Assembly (NCBI GenBank): GCA_934183255.1
Contig: CAKPSD010000001.1
Coordinates: 682,001 to 746,000, forward strand
Reading direction: 5' to 3'
From: an uncultured Bacilli bacterium
GTDB taxonomy: Bacteria > Bacillota_I > Bacilli_A > RFN20 > DUOF01
DNA: 64,000 nucleotides
Part shown: positions 1 to 10,587 of the stretch, one piece after another
Numbering within the stretch: position 1 is the first letter of the stretch
Layout: each line of letters begins with the position of its first letter
The notes under the pieces: model-generated
Told to the model about the DNA's origin: nothing
What the model saw: only the letters and a program-made list of their open reading frames with translations
Database searches by the model: none
Program-made: the position numbers and the translations under genes

Positions 1-1717
1 CATTAATATAGTCTAAGCAATATTCTAGTGACATAGCACGTGGTCTCTTTAATACAACTGTTGTATCTTTAGCAGCACTTCTCATATTTGTTAAGTTTTT
101 AGCTTTTGCTACATTAACTGCTAAATCGTTATCGTGGTTATGTTCACCTACTATCATGCCTTCGTAAACATCTACTCCAGGTTCAATAAACATAATTCCT
201 CTATCTTCAAGTTGTCCTATACCATAAGCTGTAGATTTACCTGCACACATAGATACTAGAACGCCATTTTTTCTTTCTCCAATATCAACATTTTCTCTTT
301 CTCTATACTCTTTAAATGTATGGTTAATAATACCATATCCTTTAGTTAAAGTCATAAAGTCTGTTGTAAATCCTATTAATCCTCTTGAAGGAATTACATA
401 GTTAACTCTAGTTTGACCATTGTTGCTAATCATGTTTTCCATAATAGCACCTCTAGTACCTAAAGATTCTATTACTCCACCAATTGAATCATCAGGACAT
501 TCAATTTGTAAATCTTCAAATGGTTCACAAATAACTCCATCAATTTCTTTTAAGATAACTTGTGGTTTAGATACTTGAACTTCGAAGTTTTCTCTTCTCA
601 TGTTTTCAATTAAAATTGATAAGTGAAGTTCTCCTCTTCCTGATACTTTCCAAGACTCTTTATTTTCAATTCTTTGTACTTTTAAACTAACATCTCTTTG
701 AGTTTCTTTTAATAATCTTTCTTCTATTTTTCTAGCAGTAACATTCTTACCATCTAAGCCTGAGAATGGTGAATCATTTGTAGAGAAATTCATCTCTAGA
801 GTTGGTTCATCAATTCTTAATAAAGGTAGTGGATCTATATGATTTAAATTACATAAAGTTTCACCAACACTAATGTCTGCTAAACCTGCAACTGCACAAA
901 TATCTCCTGCACTTGCTTCTTCTATTTCTATTCTTTTTAAGCCCATATAGCCAAATAATTTTTGAACTCTAAATTGTTTTTGTGTACCATCTAATCTAAC
1001 ACATACAACTGTTTCATTAGCTCTAATTTTTCCTCTTGTTACTCTGCCAATACCAATTCTTCCTACATATTCATTATAGTCTAATAATGCAGGTTGGAAT
1101 TGTAGACTTGATTCACTATCCATGCTAGGTGCAGGAATGTATTTAATAATAGTTTCAAATATTGGATCCATTGTTTCTTTTTGAGTATCCAAATCTTCAC
1201 TATAACTAGATGTTCCTTTTAATCCTGAAGCGAATAAAATAGGAAAGTCAATTTGATCATCAGTTGCGCCTAAATCAATAAACAACTCATATACTTCATT
1301 TATTACTTCTTTGATTCTAGTATGTGGTCTATCTACTTTATTGATTACTACAATTGGTTTAACATTAGCTTCTAATGCTTTTCTTAATACGAATCTAGTT
1401 TGAGGCATTGTTCCTTCGTAAGCATCTACCACTAGTAAAACACCATCAACCATTTTCATAATTCTTTCTACTTCACCACCAAAATCAGCATGTCCTGGAG
1501 TATCAAGAATATTAATCTTATAATCCTTATATTTAATTGCAGTATTCTTAGCTAAAATAGTTATTCCTCTTTCTCTTTCTATATCATTAGAGTCCATAAC
1601 TCTTTCTGCTACTTGTTCATTATCTCTAAATGTTCCTGATTGTCTTAACAATTGGTCAACTAATGTTGTTTTACCATGGTCAACGTGAGCAATAATTGCT
1701 ATATTTCTTATATTCAT
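1..1717 (-). CDS. typA: Translational GTPase TypA/BipA, 3' end cut by window edge
   Basis: About 572 residues of a ribosome-associated GTPase of the EF-G/LepA family; the family is usually a little over 600 aa, so roughly the last 35-40 residues lie outside the window. Visible motifs are the P-loop AHVDHGKTTL (residues 10-19), switch region ERGITILAKN, G3 DTPGHADFGGEVER (about 70-83), and G4 NKVDRP (about 124). Later parts match the TypA beta-barrel and C-terminal region, for example SGRGELHLSILIENMRRE, RVNYVIPSRGLIGF and RGIMFIEPGVDVYEGM. TypA binds the 70S ribosome at the EF-G site and is linked in other bacteria to 50S assembly and to cold or stress growth. The start at 1717 is supported by GAGGTG seven bases upstream (1725-1730). 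It is an ordinary housekeeping gene with no functional tie to the giants beyond adjacency. Identification is confident from sequence motifs. Confidence 0.97.
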   Translation of the reverse strand, partial: MNIRNIAIIAHVDHGKTTLVDQLLRQSGTFRDNEQVAERVMDSNDIERERGITILAKNTAIKYKDYKINILDTPGHADFGGEVERIMKMVDGVLLVVDAYEGTMPQTRFVLRKALEANVKPIVVINKVDRPHTRIKEVINEVYELFIDLGATDDQIDFPILFASGLKGTSSYSEDLDTQKETMDPIFETIIKYIPAPSMDSESSLQFQPALLDYNEYVGRIGIGRVTRGKIRANETVVCVRLDGTQKQFRVQKLFGYMGLKRIEIEEASAGDICAVAGLADISVGETLCNLNHIDPLPLLRIDEPTLEMNFSTNDSPFSGLDGKNVTARKIEERLLKETQRDVSLKVQRIENKESWKVSGRGELHLSILIENMRRENFEVQVSKPQVILKEIDGVICEPFEDLQIECPDDSIGGVIESLGTRGAIMENMISNNGQTRVNYVIPSRGLIGFTTDFMTLTKGYGIINHTFKEYRERENVDIGERKNGVLVSMCAGKSTAYGIGQLEDRGIMFIEPGVDVYEGMIVGEHNHDNDLAVNVAKAKNLTNMRSAAKDTTVVLKRPRAMSLEYCLDYIN

Positions 1718-1724
1718 TTATATA

Positions 1725-1775
1725 CACCTCAAATCCAACTTTCCTATTATACTCCTATTTATTTTAAAATTACAA
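1725..1775 (-). promoter_or_regulatory. Probable sigma-A promoter and RBS of typA
   Basis: On the minus strand TTGTAA (1775-1770) is followed after 18 bases by a perfect TATAAT (1751-1746), then by GAGGTG (1730-1725) seven bases before the typA ATG. The promoter lies entirely between the stop of the 2915-aa gene and typA, so typA can be transcribed independently. No convincing terminator is seen after the upstream gene (a 4-bp stem around TTAGGCTAGCTAA is too weak), so read-through is also possible. Confidence 0.6.
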
Positions 1776-1806
1776 ACTATTTATTATTTTTTATTAGCTA
1801 GCCTAA

Positions 1807-4800
1807 CTAAAATTCATCTATTGTTGTTTCTTTTTCTTCAACTTCATCTTGTTGTTTCTTTCTTCTCTTTAAGAAAATTATAAAGAAGAATAGAATGATT
1901 GCTATTATAAATATAAATGCTCCAATATATGCAATTGCATTGTTATTTTCTTCATCATCTTCTACTGTTTTTTGTCCAAACTTATTTAACTCATCTGAAT
2001 TAGCAACAAAGGCTACAAACATATATGTATCATCACTACCAGAAACACCATACTCAAGACTCTCTCCGTTCATTAATTTTTGATATTCTGTTTCTGAGAA
2101 AAGTTTACTGTTTATATAAGTAAATGTTCCATCAATGTTTGGCATTGCTACTAAGTAACCACTATTACGAGGATAATTAGTTCCATTAATAGTAAACTTA
2201 TTAATAGCATTATGTTGAGTAATAATTGTAATTATAGTTTTGTTAACCACTACTGTATAATCTTTATTAATTACAAATTGTAAGTTAACTGTATTACCAG
2301 CTAAATCTCTTATTGCTACTTGATAATATCCTTCTTCAGTAAATGTATATGTATTAGGAATATTATAAGTAGAATTAACGATAATAGTTGCTTCTAATTC
2401 TACAGTTAAACTAACATCTGTATTAGTTACCCCTTTATTTATAGCACCAACTAAATCATATATCGGTGGAGTTCTATCAACAACAAATGAAACAACTTCT
2501 GATACATTGTCTGCCATATCTACAGCATATATTCTATATCTTCCTTCATTTACAAAGTTAACTGTTTGTTCTTCTACTCTAATCCAATCTCCATTTTGAT
2601 ATCTATACTCAAAATATTTTATTTTTTCATTTGCAGATACTTCTACTACTTCTCTATTAGTATATTCACCATCTTTAACACCTAAAATAATTGGAGGAGT
2701 AGTATCTATCGCAAACCATATTCTTGTTTCATTACCAGCATCATCTCTAACTATTAAATCGTATTCTCCCTCTTCATCAACATACCAAGGGCTTGTTATT
2801 ATTTTCTCATTTAGCCAAGCAGTTAACACCTCATCTGTTCCCATTGTAGGGATGAAGTAAATACTTACTGGTTCTTTGTAATACATACCATCTTCAACAC
2901 CTAGCACAATAGGAGGAATAGTATCAACAACGTTAACGATTCTTGTTGCTTCTCCTATATTTCCAGAACTATCTATTGCTCTGTAAATTACTTCAAATGT
3001 TCCAAGTTTCATACCTGAAGGAGCATTTATAATGTTAACATATCTTATAGGCCCATCATAATTATCTATTGCAGTAGCCCCATATTCTACATACTCGATA
3101 CCTCTTTCAATAGTTATTGGGTTATCACCAATTATAGTAATTACTGGTGCTTTAGTATCTTTTACATAAACTCTTCTAGTTACCGTTAACGCCCTATTTC
3201 CATTACTATCAACTGCATTATAAATAACTAAATATTCTCCTAATTTATTTATGTTTACATTATGGTTTATTTTTAATTCTATTGTATATCCATGATACTC
3301 ATCATACTTATCATAGATAATAGCTCCTAATTCTTCATATTCTTCAAACACTTCTACAATTTGACTAGTGTCATCTTCACATAATTTAATTTCACCATCT
3401 ATTTTACATAACAATTTAATTTCAGGTTTTGTAGTATCTACTACTGTAACATATCTTTTTAAAGTTACTGCAGCATTATGATTCATATCCTCAACATCAT
3501 AAGTTATAACATAAGTACCAACAGTTGTACTATCAACACTACCTCTTACAACAATTCTTTTTTGTAGTCCTTCAAGATCAGCTTGATAGTTATCTTCTGC
3601 CCATACTCCATATCCTGGTAAATCACATCTAGCATCATATTCTTCATATAATGCTTCAATTGTCATATATTGAGGGCATCTATCATAAAAATGAAGAATA
3701 GGTTTATCAAGGTCTATAACTACTACTTGTCTAGTAACTGTTGCGGCTCTATTGTTATTAGAATCTATTGCATCATAATAGATATAATAAACACCTAATT
3801 CATTTCCTACTTCACCAGTTATAGCAACTTTTAAATCAGTGTCATAGTTATCTGTAACAATCGCACCTGGTTCTACATAACTAACATTTGGATAATCACT
3901 TCTTGTAATATATGGGTTTGTTCCAATTAATGTTATTACTGGCGGAGTTGTATCTCTTACTACTACCGTCCTAACTGGGCTTGCACCTATATTACCAGAA
4001 GCATCAGTATATTCATAATAAGCATAATATGTACCTAATTTACTTGTATTTATTGAACTTACTTCTCTTAAAATTCCTAGTTCAACTTCATAGTAGAATG
4101 TAGTTGCAGTTATAATAAACTTTCCATCCATATTATCTTCAACTAATGCTCCATCATCTCTAAAGGTATCATAAACCTCTACATAAACAATTTCATCACC
4201 TATTAAAGTAATTGTTGGAGGAACATTATCTATAATCTCTACATATCTAACTGCAGATCCTCTGTTTCCTGAACTATCGTATGCAGTATATATAACTTCA
4301 TAGATTCCTGTTTTATTATAAATAATCTTATTATCTATAATTATTTCTAATTCACCTATATCATAGTTATCTACTGCAATTGCCCCTCTTTCTACATACT
4401 CTTGTCCATAGAATAATTTTACTTCCTTATCGCCTATTAAAGTAACTGTAGGAGGAGTTGTATCTCTTACTACCACTTGTCTATATACAGTAATAGCATT
4501 ATTTCCATGACTATCAGTAGCATCATATCTTATATAATAAGTTCCAATAACATCTGTATTTACTGTCCCTGAATATCTAAGTTTATCCGAAATATCTCCA
4601 TCTATATCATCGATTACTCTAGCGTATTGTTCAATATATTGTTCTCCTGATTTTGCTTCTATATAAATAACAGGATCTCCAATTAATGTTATTACTGGAG
4701 GATTGTTGTTTTTAACATAAAATTCAAGAGCATTACTTACTCTATCTGCAACTTGAGCTTGAACAGTATAAGTTCCAACTCCATAAGTAGGAATGTAAGT

Positions 4801-7800
4801 AAAGTATACTGAATCCTTAATTACATTCCTTTTTACTTCTTTACCATTTATTGTCCATAAAACATTTCTATTAACATCTACGCCTTCTGAATACAATAGT
4901 CTATATGTTACTTGTGTTTCTTTTCCTAATACTTGATTAATAGTTCCACTTACAAATTCAATAAAAATATTACCATAAATGGCTTTTTCTACAACTACTT
5001 CAAAAGTTCCTGTTATTCCTCCATATGTCGCAGTAATATAGTATCTTCCTGCAGATCCATTTGGAGTAAACGCTATACTGTTTCTAATATTTTCATCTTT
5101 TTCTTTTGTCCTTATAAACTCATACTCTGAAGTAGAGCCATCACTTAATTCTTTTATAACTTTCCATTCTATATCTTCAACATGAGTTCTATCTGCTCCA
5201 CTATTGAAATCAGCCATTAATCTAACTTCTTCTGTCTTTCCATACACTTGATATACACTACCTTTAAAAATAGTAATGATAATATCTGTTAATTCAGCAT
5301 ATCTAATTGTAAAGATATCAGGAGTATAATTAATTGTATAGTTTCCTTGATATCCACTGGCAACTGCTAAAGTTCCTAAATTAATTGTGTACTCACCAGC
5401 ATCTTCTCCTGGATCTCTTTTTAATTCTCCAGTAAATCTATCTGAACCAATTAATATTCCTACATAAGTGTATTTTAATACAGGATCTTTTTGTTCATAT
5501 ATTTTGTATTGCCCTTTTACTGGTTTAACTTCTATTACTCTAGATAAGATTGTAAAATATGTTTCTTCAATTGATATATCATAATTTTTTTCATCTTCAA
5601 ATAATAAAGTTCCTTTTAGAATTTTATATTTACCAGCATTTTCTCCTGACTCTCTAACAAGTTTTCCAGTACTTGGAACAAACAAAACAGTTGTCTCACC
5701 AGTATTTGGATCTATAAAATAAGAAGTAAAGGTAAATTCACTTGGATCTTTTTCTCCATATATTTTAAATAAATTACTAGAATCTGGAACTACTAGTAAA
5801 GGACATGTTTTTACAATAAATGTGCCAGTTGAAAAATTATAGTTATAGTTCTTTTTGTTAGATATAATAAGTTCTGTATCAACAATAATATATGTTCCTA
5901 CTCCTGCATATTCTCTGTTTAATGTTAGACTACCAGTTATTGTATCATGTATACCTAATTTATCATTATCTGCTAAACTACCTCTTACTATTTCATAAGT
6001 TAATGAATAAGGTCTACCATAATAAATTTCTATATCATTTGCTTTTAAATATAAATCTCTATGATTAATAAGATATGTTTTGTTACCTTCAAGTACTAAT
6101 TCATAATTATTGTTAATTTTTAAAGTGCCAATTGAAATTCTATATGTTCCTACATCTTCTAATGTTCCCGTACCTTCAAGAGATCTATTTTCTCTTTCTA
6201 ATTTACCTGTTATAATATCTCCCTTTTCTATAACAGATTCACAATCAATTATTTCACTACTATTATTTCTACATTTATAAGTTATTTCTACATCATCATC
6301 ACCATATATTTTAGATAAGTTATCATCTGGGACAATATATATAATTCTAGGAACTACCTTAAAAGTTCCTTCATTATAAGTTATATTATAGTAACTTGTA
6401 ACATCACTATCATCACTTTGTCTTAATATTTTTATTTCATTATGTTTAACAGCATATTCACCTACTGATAATAGTTTTTCTTTATCAATATCGGCAACAC
6501 CTACTATTTCAAGTTCACTACTTATTTTATCAGCTATTATACTTCCATTTATTGTTAATAAAGCATTTGATGCTAACCCTATTGATTCGTGGCTTAATTG
6601 GAGTTCTCCATCTTTATTTTTACCATTACCAAATATATCACCATAGAAGAATTCTTTTTTACTACCCCTAGTAGTAATAGAAATATCTCTTTTTGTTATT
6701 ATAAAGTAATCAGTTTCGCTATCATCCCATAATATCTTATAGTTTCCTACCCTAACTCCATCTAACTCACCATTTAATTTAATTAATAATGTCTCTTCAT
6801 TTAAATTATAAGCATATCTACCAGGAATTTCTCCTTCTTCTCTTGTTACAAGATTTTCATATTCTTCTCTATCAATATCTTCTTTCTCTCCATTATAATA
6901 AACATCAAAAAGATATTCTTTAAATTCTATGTCACTAGCAAAATCTAAATCACCATATTGTTTAGATTGTCCTGGTCTCATTTTTACCACTATTTCTCTT
7001 TGATATACAGTTAATGTACCACCAGTTACAATCAAATTATAGTTATAACTAATATCAAGATTATCTCTATCTGGATCTATTATTTTTATAGTTCCAAGTT
7101 CAATAGGATACCTACCTACATTTTTAAATTCTTCTACTGCTGGTTCTCCATCTACTCTATCTTTATACTCTTCTTTATTTTCTGGCAAGAATGAATTTGC
7201 TAATTCTTCATCATATGTAAGAACAGATGATAAAGTGCCCTTATAAACAACATTAGCGTCATTTATTTTTATTTGGATATCTCTTTTTGTTATTTCATAA
7301 TTATAATCAGTAAGTAAGCTTACATCATAGTTTTCACAACCTTCAAGGTTATCTATATATAATGAATAGAAACCTACATCTTTTCCATCTTCTCTTTTAA
7401 TGTAATATTTCATTTTCTCATTATCTCTAGGTATATATTCTTCTTTATCCATACTTGCAGGTACTATTTCAATAACGAATCTTCCCATTGCTTCTAGAAT
7501 AATATAATTTTTATTTGGATATACAGCATCTAAATATTCTCTTTCAAAGATTAAATCACTATTACCATATACTTTTTTTAATGATTCTAAAATTCTAATT
7601 CTTATTTCTTTTTTAATAACTTCTAAAATACCTTCATTAAAAGTTATATCATAGTTAAATTCAGCATTATTACCATCTTTATCTAAAATTGTAATTGTTC
7701 CTTTTCTAATAGCGTAATTACCTATACCATTTACATAATCATCTATTAAGTTTTCTATTTCTGCTTTACATAAACCTCTTTCATCATTATTACAAATAGA

Positions 7801-10554
7801 ATCATTTATTTCTATGCCATTTATTGTTTTATTTTTTACTAATCCAACTTTTTCACCAGTACTACTATCATAAACTTCGATAAGAGGTATATCATCTTCA
7901 TAATAAATAGTGTATTTTCCAGGAGTAGAACTATCACCTTTTACACTTATTTGTATGGATCTTTTTTCAATTGTTAAATAACTATCATCATTAAATAAAA
8001 CAATATAGTTTTTATTGCCATAAGTACCATTTATTAAATAATTGCCTACTGTTTCTCCTGCTTCTGCTCTTGATATAGATAACATTAATTCTTTATAGCA
8101 AAATTCAAGAGTTTCTCCATCAATTGGTGATGAACCAACACATTTACTAATGGTATAATCAGGATCTTCTTCACCATATATTTTACTAGCTTTTTCTATT
8201 TCTACATTTATTGTTTTAGGTTTAATTAAAAATTCACCTTCAGTAAAATCAATTTTATAATTAGAAAATGATAATGTATTTCTTTCAGAAATTTTTAATG
8301 TACCTTGAGTGATAGGTCTTTTTGCTAAAGTTCCATCTGCTTCATAAAACCAAACTGCTTCTTTTACACTCCATTTATTAGTATCATTATCTGGATCAAA
8401 TACTATAACTCCTGAAATATTTGGTAAATCCATATATCTTTCTAATAATCCAGTTATAGAGTCACCACTAACTAAATCTTTACGATAACCATTTTTTATT
8501 TCTTCTTCAGTAAATATATCTATAACTTTATAATTAAATATTTCTGGATCATTATCTAAATAAAATTTTTCATAATCTTCTGCTACTATCTTAATAATTC
8601 TGTGTTTTACTTCATATTTTATTGTATCTTCATTTATTATGTCTAAGTAATACAAATCACTAGGGATACGAATATCATAATAAATATCATACATTCCTAC
8701 ATATTGGACATTTAAAACTACTATTTCACCTAATATTCTATCTCCTGCTAATAATTCTTCGCTACAATCAACTCTATTTTGAGTTTCTCTATTAACACAC
8801 TTATATTCTACTAATCTATTTCCTGGTTCTTGATCACCATATATTTCATATTGGCTTGGAACCACTTCAACAGTAATTAATCTTTGACGAACTTCTGCAG
8901 TTAATACTACTTCATCAGACAAGTTTCCTGCTTCATCTATTGCACTTAAAAATATTCTATATTCTCCTAGTTTATTCATTCTATTATTTTCATCAACTGG
9001 TAATTCTGAAAAGTCCATTTTAAATGATGATTTTTCATTACAATTATCACCATCTAAACAGCTATTATCTGTAATAACTATTCCATATGACTCTATTAAA
9101 TATTCTTCACTAGGATAAGGGTCATTAATATATAAAAGCATTCTACTTTCTTTATGCGTTATAACTGGTTTTGTATTATCTATTGGTGTAACATGTGCAT
9201 CAATAATAGTATAGTTTCCTGCTTCATCTGTTACTATATATTTTATGAATAAATCTCTTACTGTATATAGATACTTTTTAGCAGTATTTTCATCATCAGT
9301 ATAATGATCCCCCATAACAAAATTTCCATTAACTTTATTAGATAAATAATAACTTAGCTCAACTTTTATTTTTTCACCCTCAGTTACATTATCATAAACA
9401 TATATTTCATGTCTTGGATGAAAGCTATCTAAATTATCAGTATAAACAACCATTTCTTTTAAGACTTCACCAGAAGGCGCTTCTCTATCTATATTATTTA
9501 TTTCAATAATTAAATCAGCTTTTGATCCATTATTAGTCTCAGCATTAATAATATATGTTCCATTATTAGAAATTGTAAATATACCATTATAAGTAAGATC
9601 ACTATTTCTTATATCTAATACATTTCCTATAAACGTAACAGTTAAAATAGCAATATCTGAATTAGATAATTTTTCTATTACTTCTACTTCATTTCCTTCA
9701 CTATCATATTGTATCTTCTTAGTTAAAACATTTATTCCTATTTTGTAATCTTTATTAGTATATCCCTCTTTTTCTGGATACGCTACTAAATATATTTCAG
9801 GATCAATAATATTATTAACTGTATATGAAACAGTAATGGTATTTCCAAACACATCTTCTAATTCTATATCATATACACCATTTTGATATACTCTAAAATA
9901 AAAATCATTGAAATCTGATTTAGTTGCATTTAAAAACATTAAATCATTTTTAGCTAATCTATATTTTACGTTTTTTATTACATATTCATTTATACATGAT
10001 TCATCTAAAGTTACATGTATATTATATGGCTCAGTAGTTTCTTCTGTAACATCTGGTATAATTTTTATTTTAGTTATATCTAGATCAGTAAGTGGATGCT
10101 TTCTATCTACACTAATAGTTATTTTATCTACAATTACATCTTCTGTAGGTTCTATCATAAACTCTGTTAATAAAAAGATTGTTATTTGCTTTTTATCATA
10201 AGCTTCATTTTTCATAATATACTCAACTCTACTAGAAAATCCTACATCTTTATTTCTTTCATAATAGACGATAGGTTTTCCACTAGATGAAGTATAGTTA
10301 GGTTCTGTTATTACAATATATTTTACATTTTGATTTGCAATTGCTTCTTTTTGAATATCGATAGTAACATTTAAATCGCTTGTATAATCTGCACCATAGT
10401 TTGCAATAGCCCAATATAGTTTTCCATATCCTGCATTATGCAAAGGGTCTGAGCTTTGTGATTCTTCTGCTTTAACGTTAAAACTATTTAATCCTATATT
10501 TAAGAAAAGGAAAGCGAATACTAGTAAAATAGCACTTAAAAACTTTTTTTTCAT
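1807..10554 (-). CDS. Giant membrane-anchored surface protein with MBG (YG-type) and DUF5011-like Ig repeats, 2915 aa (gene 1)
   Basis: A secreted, C-terminally membrane-anchored repeat protein, probably an adhesin or surface-coat protein; its ligand is unknown. Residues 1-29 are a Sec signal peptide (MKKKFLSAILLVFAFLFLN, cleavage near NVKA/EES). Residues about 30-560 are Ig-like (KPVITHKESR, DEAGN). About 570-1750 hold roughly 12 MBG units opening with motifs such as YEIYGDQEPG, SKIYGEEDPDY, SKQYGDLDF and FKIYGEKDPSEF. About 1760-1945 hold two further Ig-like domains. About 1950-2540 hold seven DUF5011-like domains (PPVITLIGDP, VEPGAIVTDNYD), and about 2545-2790 three shorter ones (TPPIILGVKDG). 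A transmembrane helix near 2873-2893 is followed by KRRKKQQ and an acidic tail; no LPXTG is present. The frame is open 45 bases further upstream to 10599, but AAAGGAGAG eight bases before 10554 and the signal peptide fix the start. It lies 51 bp after gene 2 and is probably cotranscribed with it. Confidence 0.93.
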   Translation of the reverse strand: MKKKFLSAILLVFAFLFLNIGLNSFNVKAEESQSSDPLHNAGYGKLYWAIANYGADYTSDLNVTIDIQKEAIANQNVKYIVITEPNYTSSSGKPIVYYERNKDVGFSSRVEYIMKNEAYDKKQITIFLLTEFMIEPTEDVIVDKITISVDRKHPLTDLDITKIKIIPDVTEETTEPYNIHVTLDESCINEYVIKNVKYRLAKNDLMFLNATKSDFNDFYFRVYQNGVYDIELEDVFGNTITVSYTVNNIIDPEIYLVAYPEKEGYTNKDYKIGINVLTKKIQYDSEGNEVEVIEKLSNSDIAILTVTFIGNVLDIRNSDLTYNGIFTISNNGTYIINAETNNGSKADLIIEINNIDREAPSGEVLKEMVVYTDNLDSFHPRHEIYVYDNVTEGEKIKVELSYYLSNKVNGNFVMGDHYTDDENTAKKYLYTVRDLFIKYIVTDEAGNYTIIDAHVTPIDNTKPVITHKESRMLLYINDPYPSEEYLIESYGIVITDNSCLDGDNCNEKSSFKMDFSELPVDENNRMNKLGEYRIFLSAIDEAGNLSDEVVLTAEVRQRLITVEVVPSQYEIYGDQEPGNRLVEYKCVNRETQNRVDCSEELLAGDRILGEIVVLNVQYVGMYDIYYDIRIPSDLYYLDIINEDTIKYEVKHRIIKIVAEDYEKFYLDNDPEIFNYKVIDIFTEEEIKNGYRKDLVSGDSITGLLERYMDLPNISGVIVFDPDNDTNKWSVKEAVWFYEADGTLAKRPITQGTLKISERNTLSFSNYKIDFTEGEFLIKPKTINVEIEKASKIYGEEDPDYTISKCVGSSPIDGETLEFCYKELMLSISRAEAGETVGNYLINGTYGNKNYIVLFNDDSYLTIEKRSIQISVKGDSSTPGKYTIYYEDDIPLIEVYDSSTGEKVGLVKNKTINGIEINDSICNNDERGLCKAEIENLIDDYVNGIGNYAIRKGTITILDKDGNNAEFNYDITFNEGILEVIKKEIRIRILESLKKVYGNSDLIFEREYLDAVYPNKNYIILEAMGRFVIEIVPASMDKEEYIPRDNEKMKYYIKREDGKDVGFYSLYIDNLEGCENYDVSLLTDYNYEITKRDIQIKINDANVVYKGTLSSVLTYDEELANSFLPENKEEYKDRVDGEPAVEEFKNVGRYPIELGTIKIIDPDRDNLDISYNYNLIVTGGTLTVYQREIVVKMRPGQSKQYGDLDFASDIEFKEYLFDVYYNGEKEDIDREEYENLVTREEGEIPGRYAYNLNEETLLIKLNGELDGVRVGNYKILWDDSETDYFIITKRDISITTRGSKKEFFYGDIFGNGKNKDGELQLSHESIGLASNALLTINGSIIADKISSELEIVGVADIDKEKLLSVGEYAVKHNEIKILRQSDDSDVTSYYNITYNEGTFKVVPRIIYIVPDDNLSKIYGDDDVEITYKCRNNSSEIIDCESVIEKGDIITGKLERENRSLEGTGTLEDVGTYRISIGTLKINNNYELVLEGNKTYLINHRDLYLKANDIEIYYGRPYSLTYEIVRGSLADNDKLGIHDTITGSLTLNREYAGVGTYIIVDTELIISNKKNYNYNFSTGTFIVKTCPLLVVPDSSNLFKIYGEKDPSEFTFTSYFIDPNTGETTVLFVPSTGKLVRESGENAGKYKILKGTLLFEDEKNYDISIEETYFTILSRVIEVKPVKGQYKIYEQKDPVLKYTYVGILIGSDRFTGELKRDPGEDAGEYTINLGTLAVASGYQGNYTINYTPDIFTIRYAELTDIIITIFKGSVYQVYGKTEEVRLMADFNSGADRTHVEDIEWKVIKELSDGSTSEYEFIRTKEKDENIRNSIAFTPNGSAGRYYITATYGGITGTFEVVVEKAIYGNIFIEFVSGTINQVLGKETQVTYRLLYSEGVDVNRNVLWTINGKEVKRNVIKDSVYFTYIPTYGVGTYTVQAQVADRVSNALEFYVKNNNPPVITLIGDPVIYIEAKSGEQYIEQYARVIDDIDGDISDKLRYSGTVNTDVIGTYYIRYDATDSHGNNAITVYRQVVVRDTTPPTVTLIGDKEVKLFYGQEYVERGAIAVDNYDIGELEIIIDNKIIYNKTGIYEVIYTAYDSSGNRGSAVRYVEIIDNVPPTITLIGDEIVYVEVYDTFRDDGALVEDNMDGKFIITATTFYYEVELGILREVSSINTSKLGTYYAYYEYTDASGNIGASPVRTVVVRDTTPPVITLIGTNPYITRSDYPNVSYVEPGAIVTDNYDTDLKVAITGEVGNELGVYYIYYDAIDSNNNRAATVTRQVVVIDLDKPILHFYDRCPQYMTIEALYEEYDARCDLPGYGVWAEDNYQADLEGLQKRIVVRGSVDSTTVGTYVITYDVEDMNHNAAVTLKRYVTVVDTTKPEIKLLCKIDGEIKLCEDDTSQIVEVFEEYEELGAIIYDKYDEYHGYTIELKINHNVNINKLGEYLVIYNAVDSNGNRALTVTRRVYVKDTKAPVITIIGDNPITIERGIEYVEYGATAIDNYDGPIRYVNIINAPSGMKLGTFEVIYRAIDSSGNIGEATRIVNVVDTIPPIVLGVEDGMYYKEPVSIYFIPTMGTDEVLTAWLNEKIITSPWYVDEEGEYDLIVRDDAGNETRIWFAIDTTPPIILGVKDGEYTNREVVEVSANEKIKYFEYRYQNGDWIRVEEQTVNFVNEGRYRIYAVDMADNVSEVVSFVVDRTPPIYDLVGAINKGVTNTDVSLTVELEATIIVNSTYNIPNTYTFTEEGYYQVAIRDLAGNTVNLQFVINKDYTVVVNKTIITIITQHNAINKFTINGTNYPRNSGYLVAMPNIDGTFTYINSKLFSETEYQKLMNGESLEYGVSGSDDTYMFVAFVANSDELNKFGQKTVEDDEENNNAIAYIGAFIFIIAIILFFFIIFLKRRKKQQDEVEEKETTIDEF
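2450..4710 (-). repeat. Array of about ten Ig-like domains in gene 1 (seven DUF5011-like, three shorter)
   Basis: Unit starts read on the minus strand lie near 4700, 4450, 4215, 3945, 3700, 3435, 3150, 2920, 2700 and 2470. The first seven are 78-95 residues long and follow the pattern PPxITLIGD...YVExGAxxxDNYD...GxYxIxYxAxDSxGNxAxxVxRxVxVxD, the signature of the bacterial surface Ig-like DUF5011 family. The last three are about 75 residues and start (T/I)PPIxxGVxDGxY. The fifth and sixth carry cysteine pairs (CPQY...ARCD; LLCKIDGEIKLCED). Confidence 0.85.
5290..8870 (-). repeat. Array of about 12 MBG (YG-type) beta-domain units in gene 1
   Basis: Unit starts are seen near 8835, 8560, 8180, 7890, 7560, 7235, 6950, 6645, 6300, 6020, 5760 and 5505, each about 85-130 residues. 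Each begins (K/I)xYGxxDP-like, contains G.L.R...(D/N)VGxYxI..GTL.I...NY, and ends (F/T)xEGxFxIxxRxIxI, the layout of MBG domains of bacterial adhesins. Some units have a degenerate opening (KFYLDNDPEI, VVYKGTLSSV, YKIYEQKDPV). Confidence 0.85.
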
Positions 10555-10562
10555 TGTATTCA

Positions 10563-10571
10563 CTCTCCTTT
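10563..10571 (-). promoter_or_regulatory. RBS deciding the start of gene 1
   Basis: AAAGGAGAG on the minus strand sits eight bases before ATG 10554. It places translation start 15 codons inside the longest open frame, directly at the basic n-region of the signal peptide (MKKKF). Confidence 0.9.
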
Positions 10572-10587
10572 CTTTAAAACATAAGAG

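Noticed and set aside
1718..1806. Terminator between gene 1 and typA
   Set aside because: Only a 4-bp stem around TTAGGCTAGCTAA is visible and no U tract follows at the right distance; the stretch is better explained by the typA promoter.
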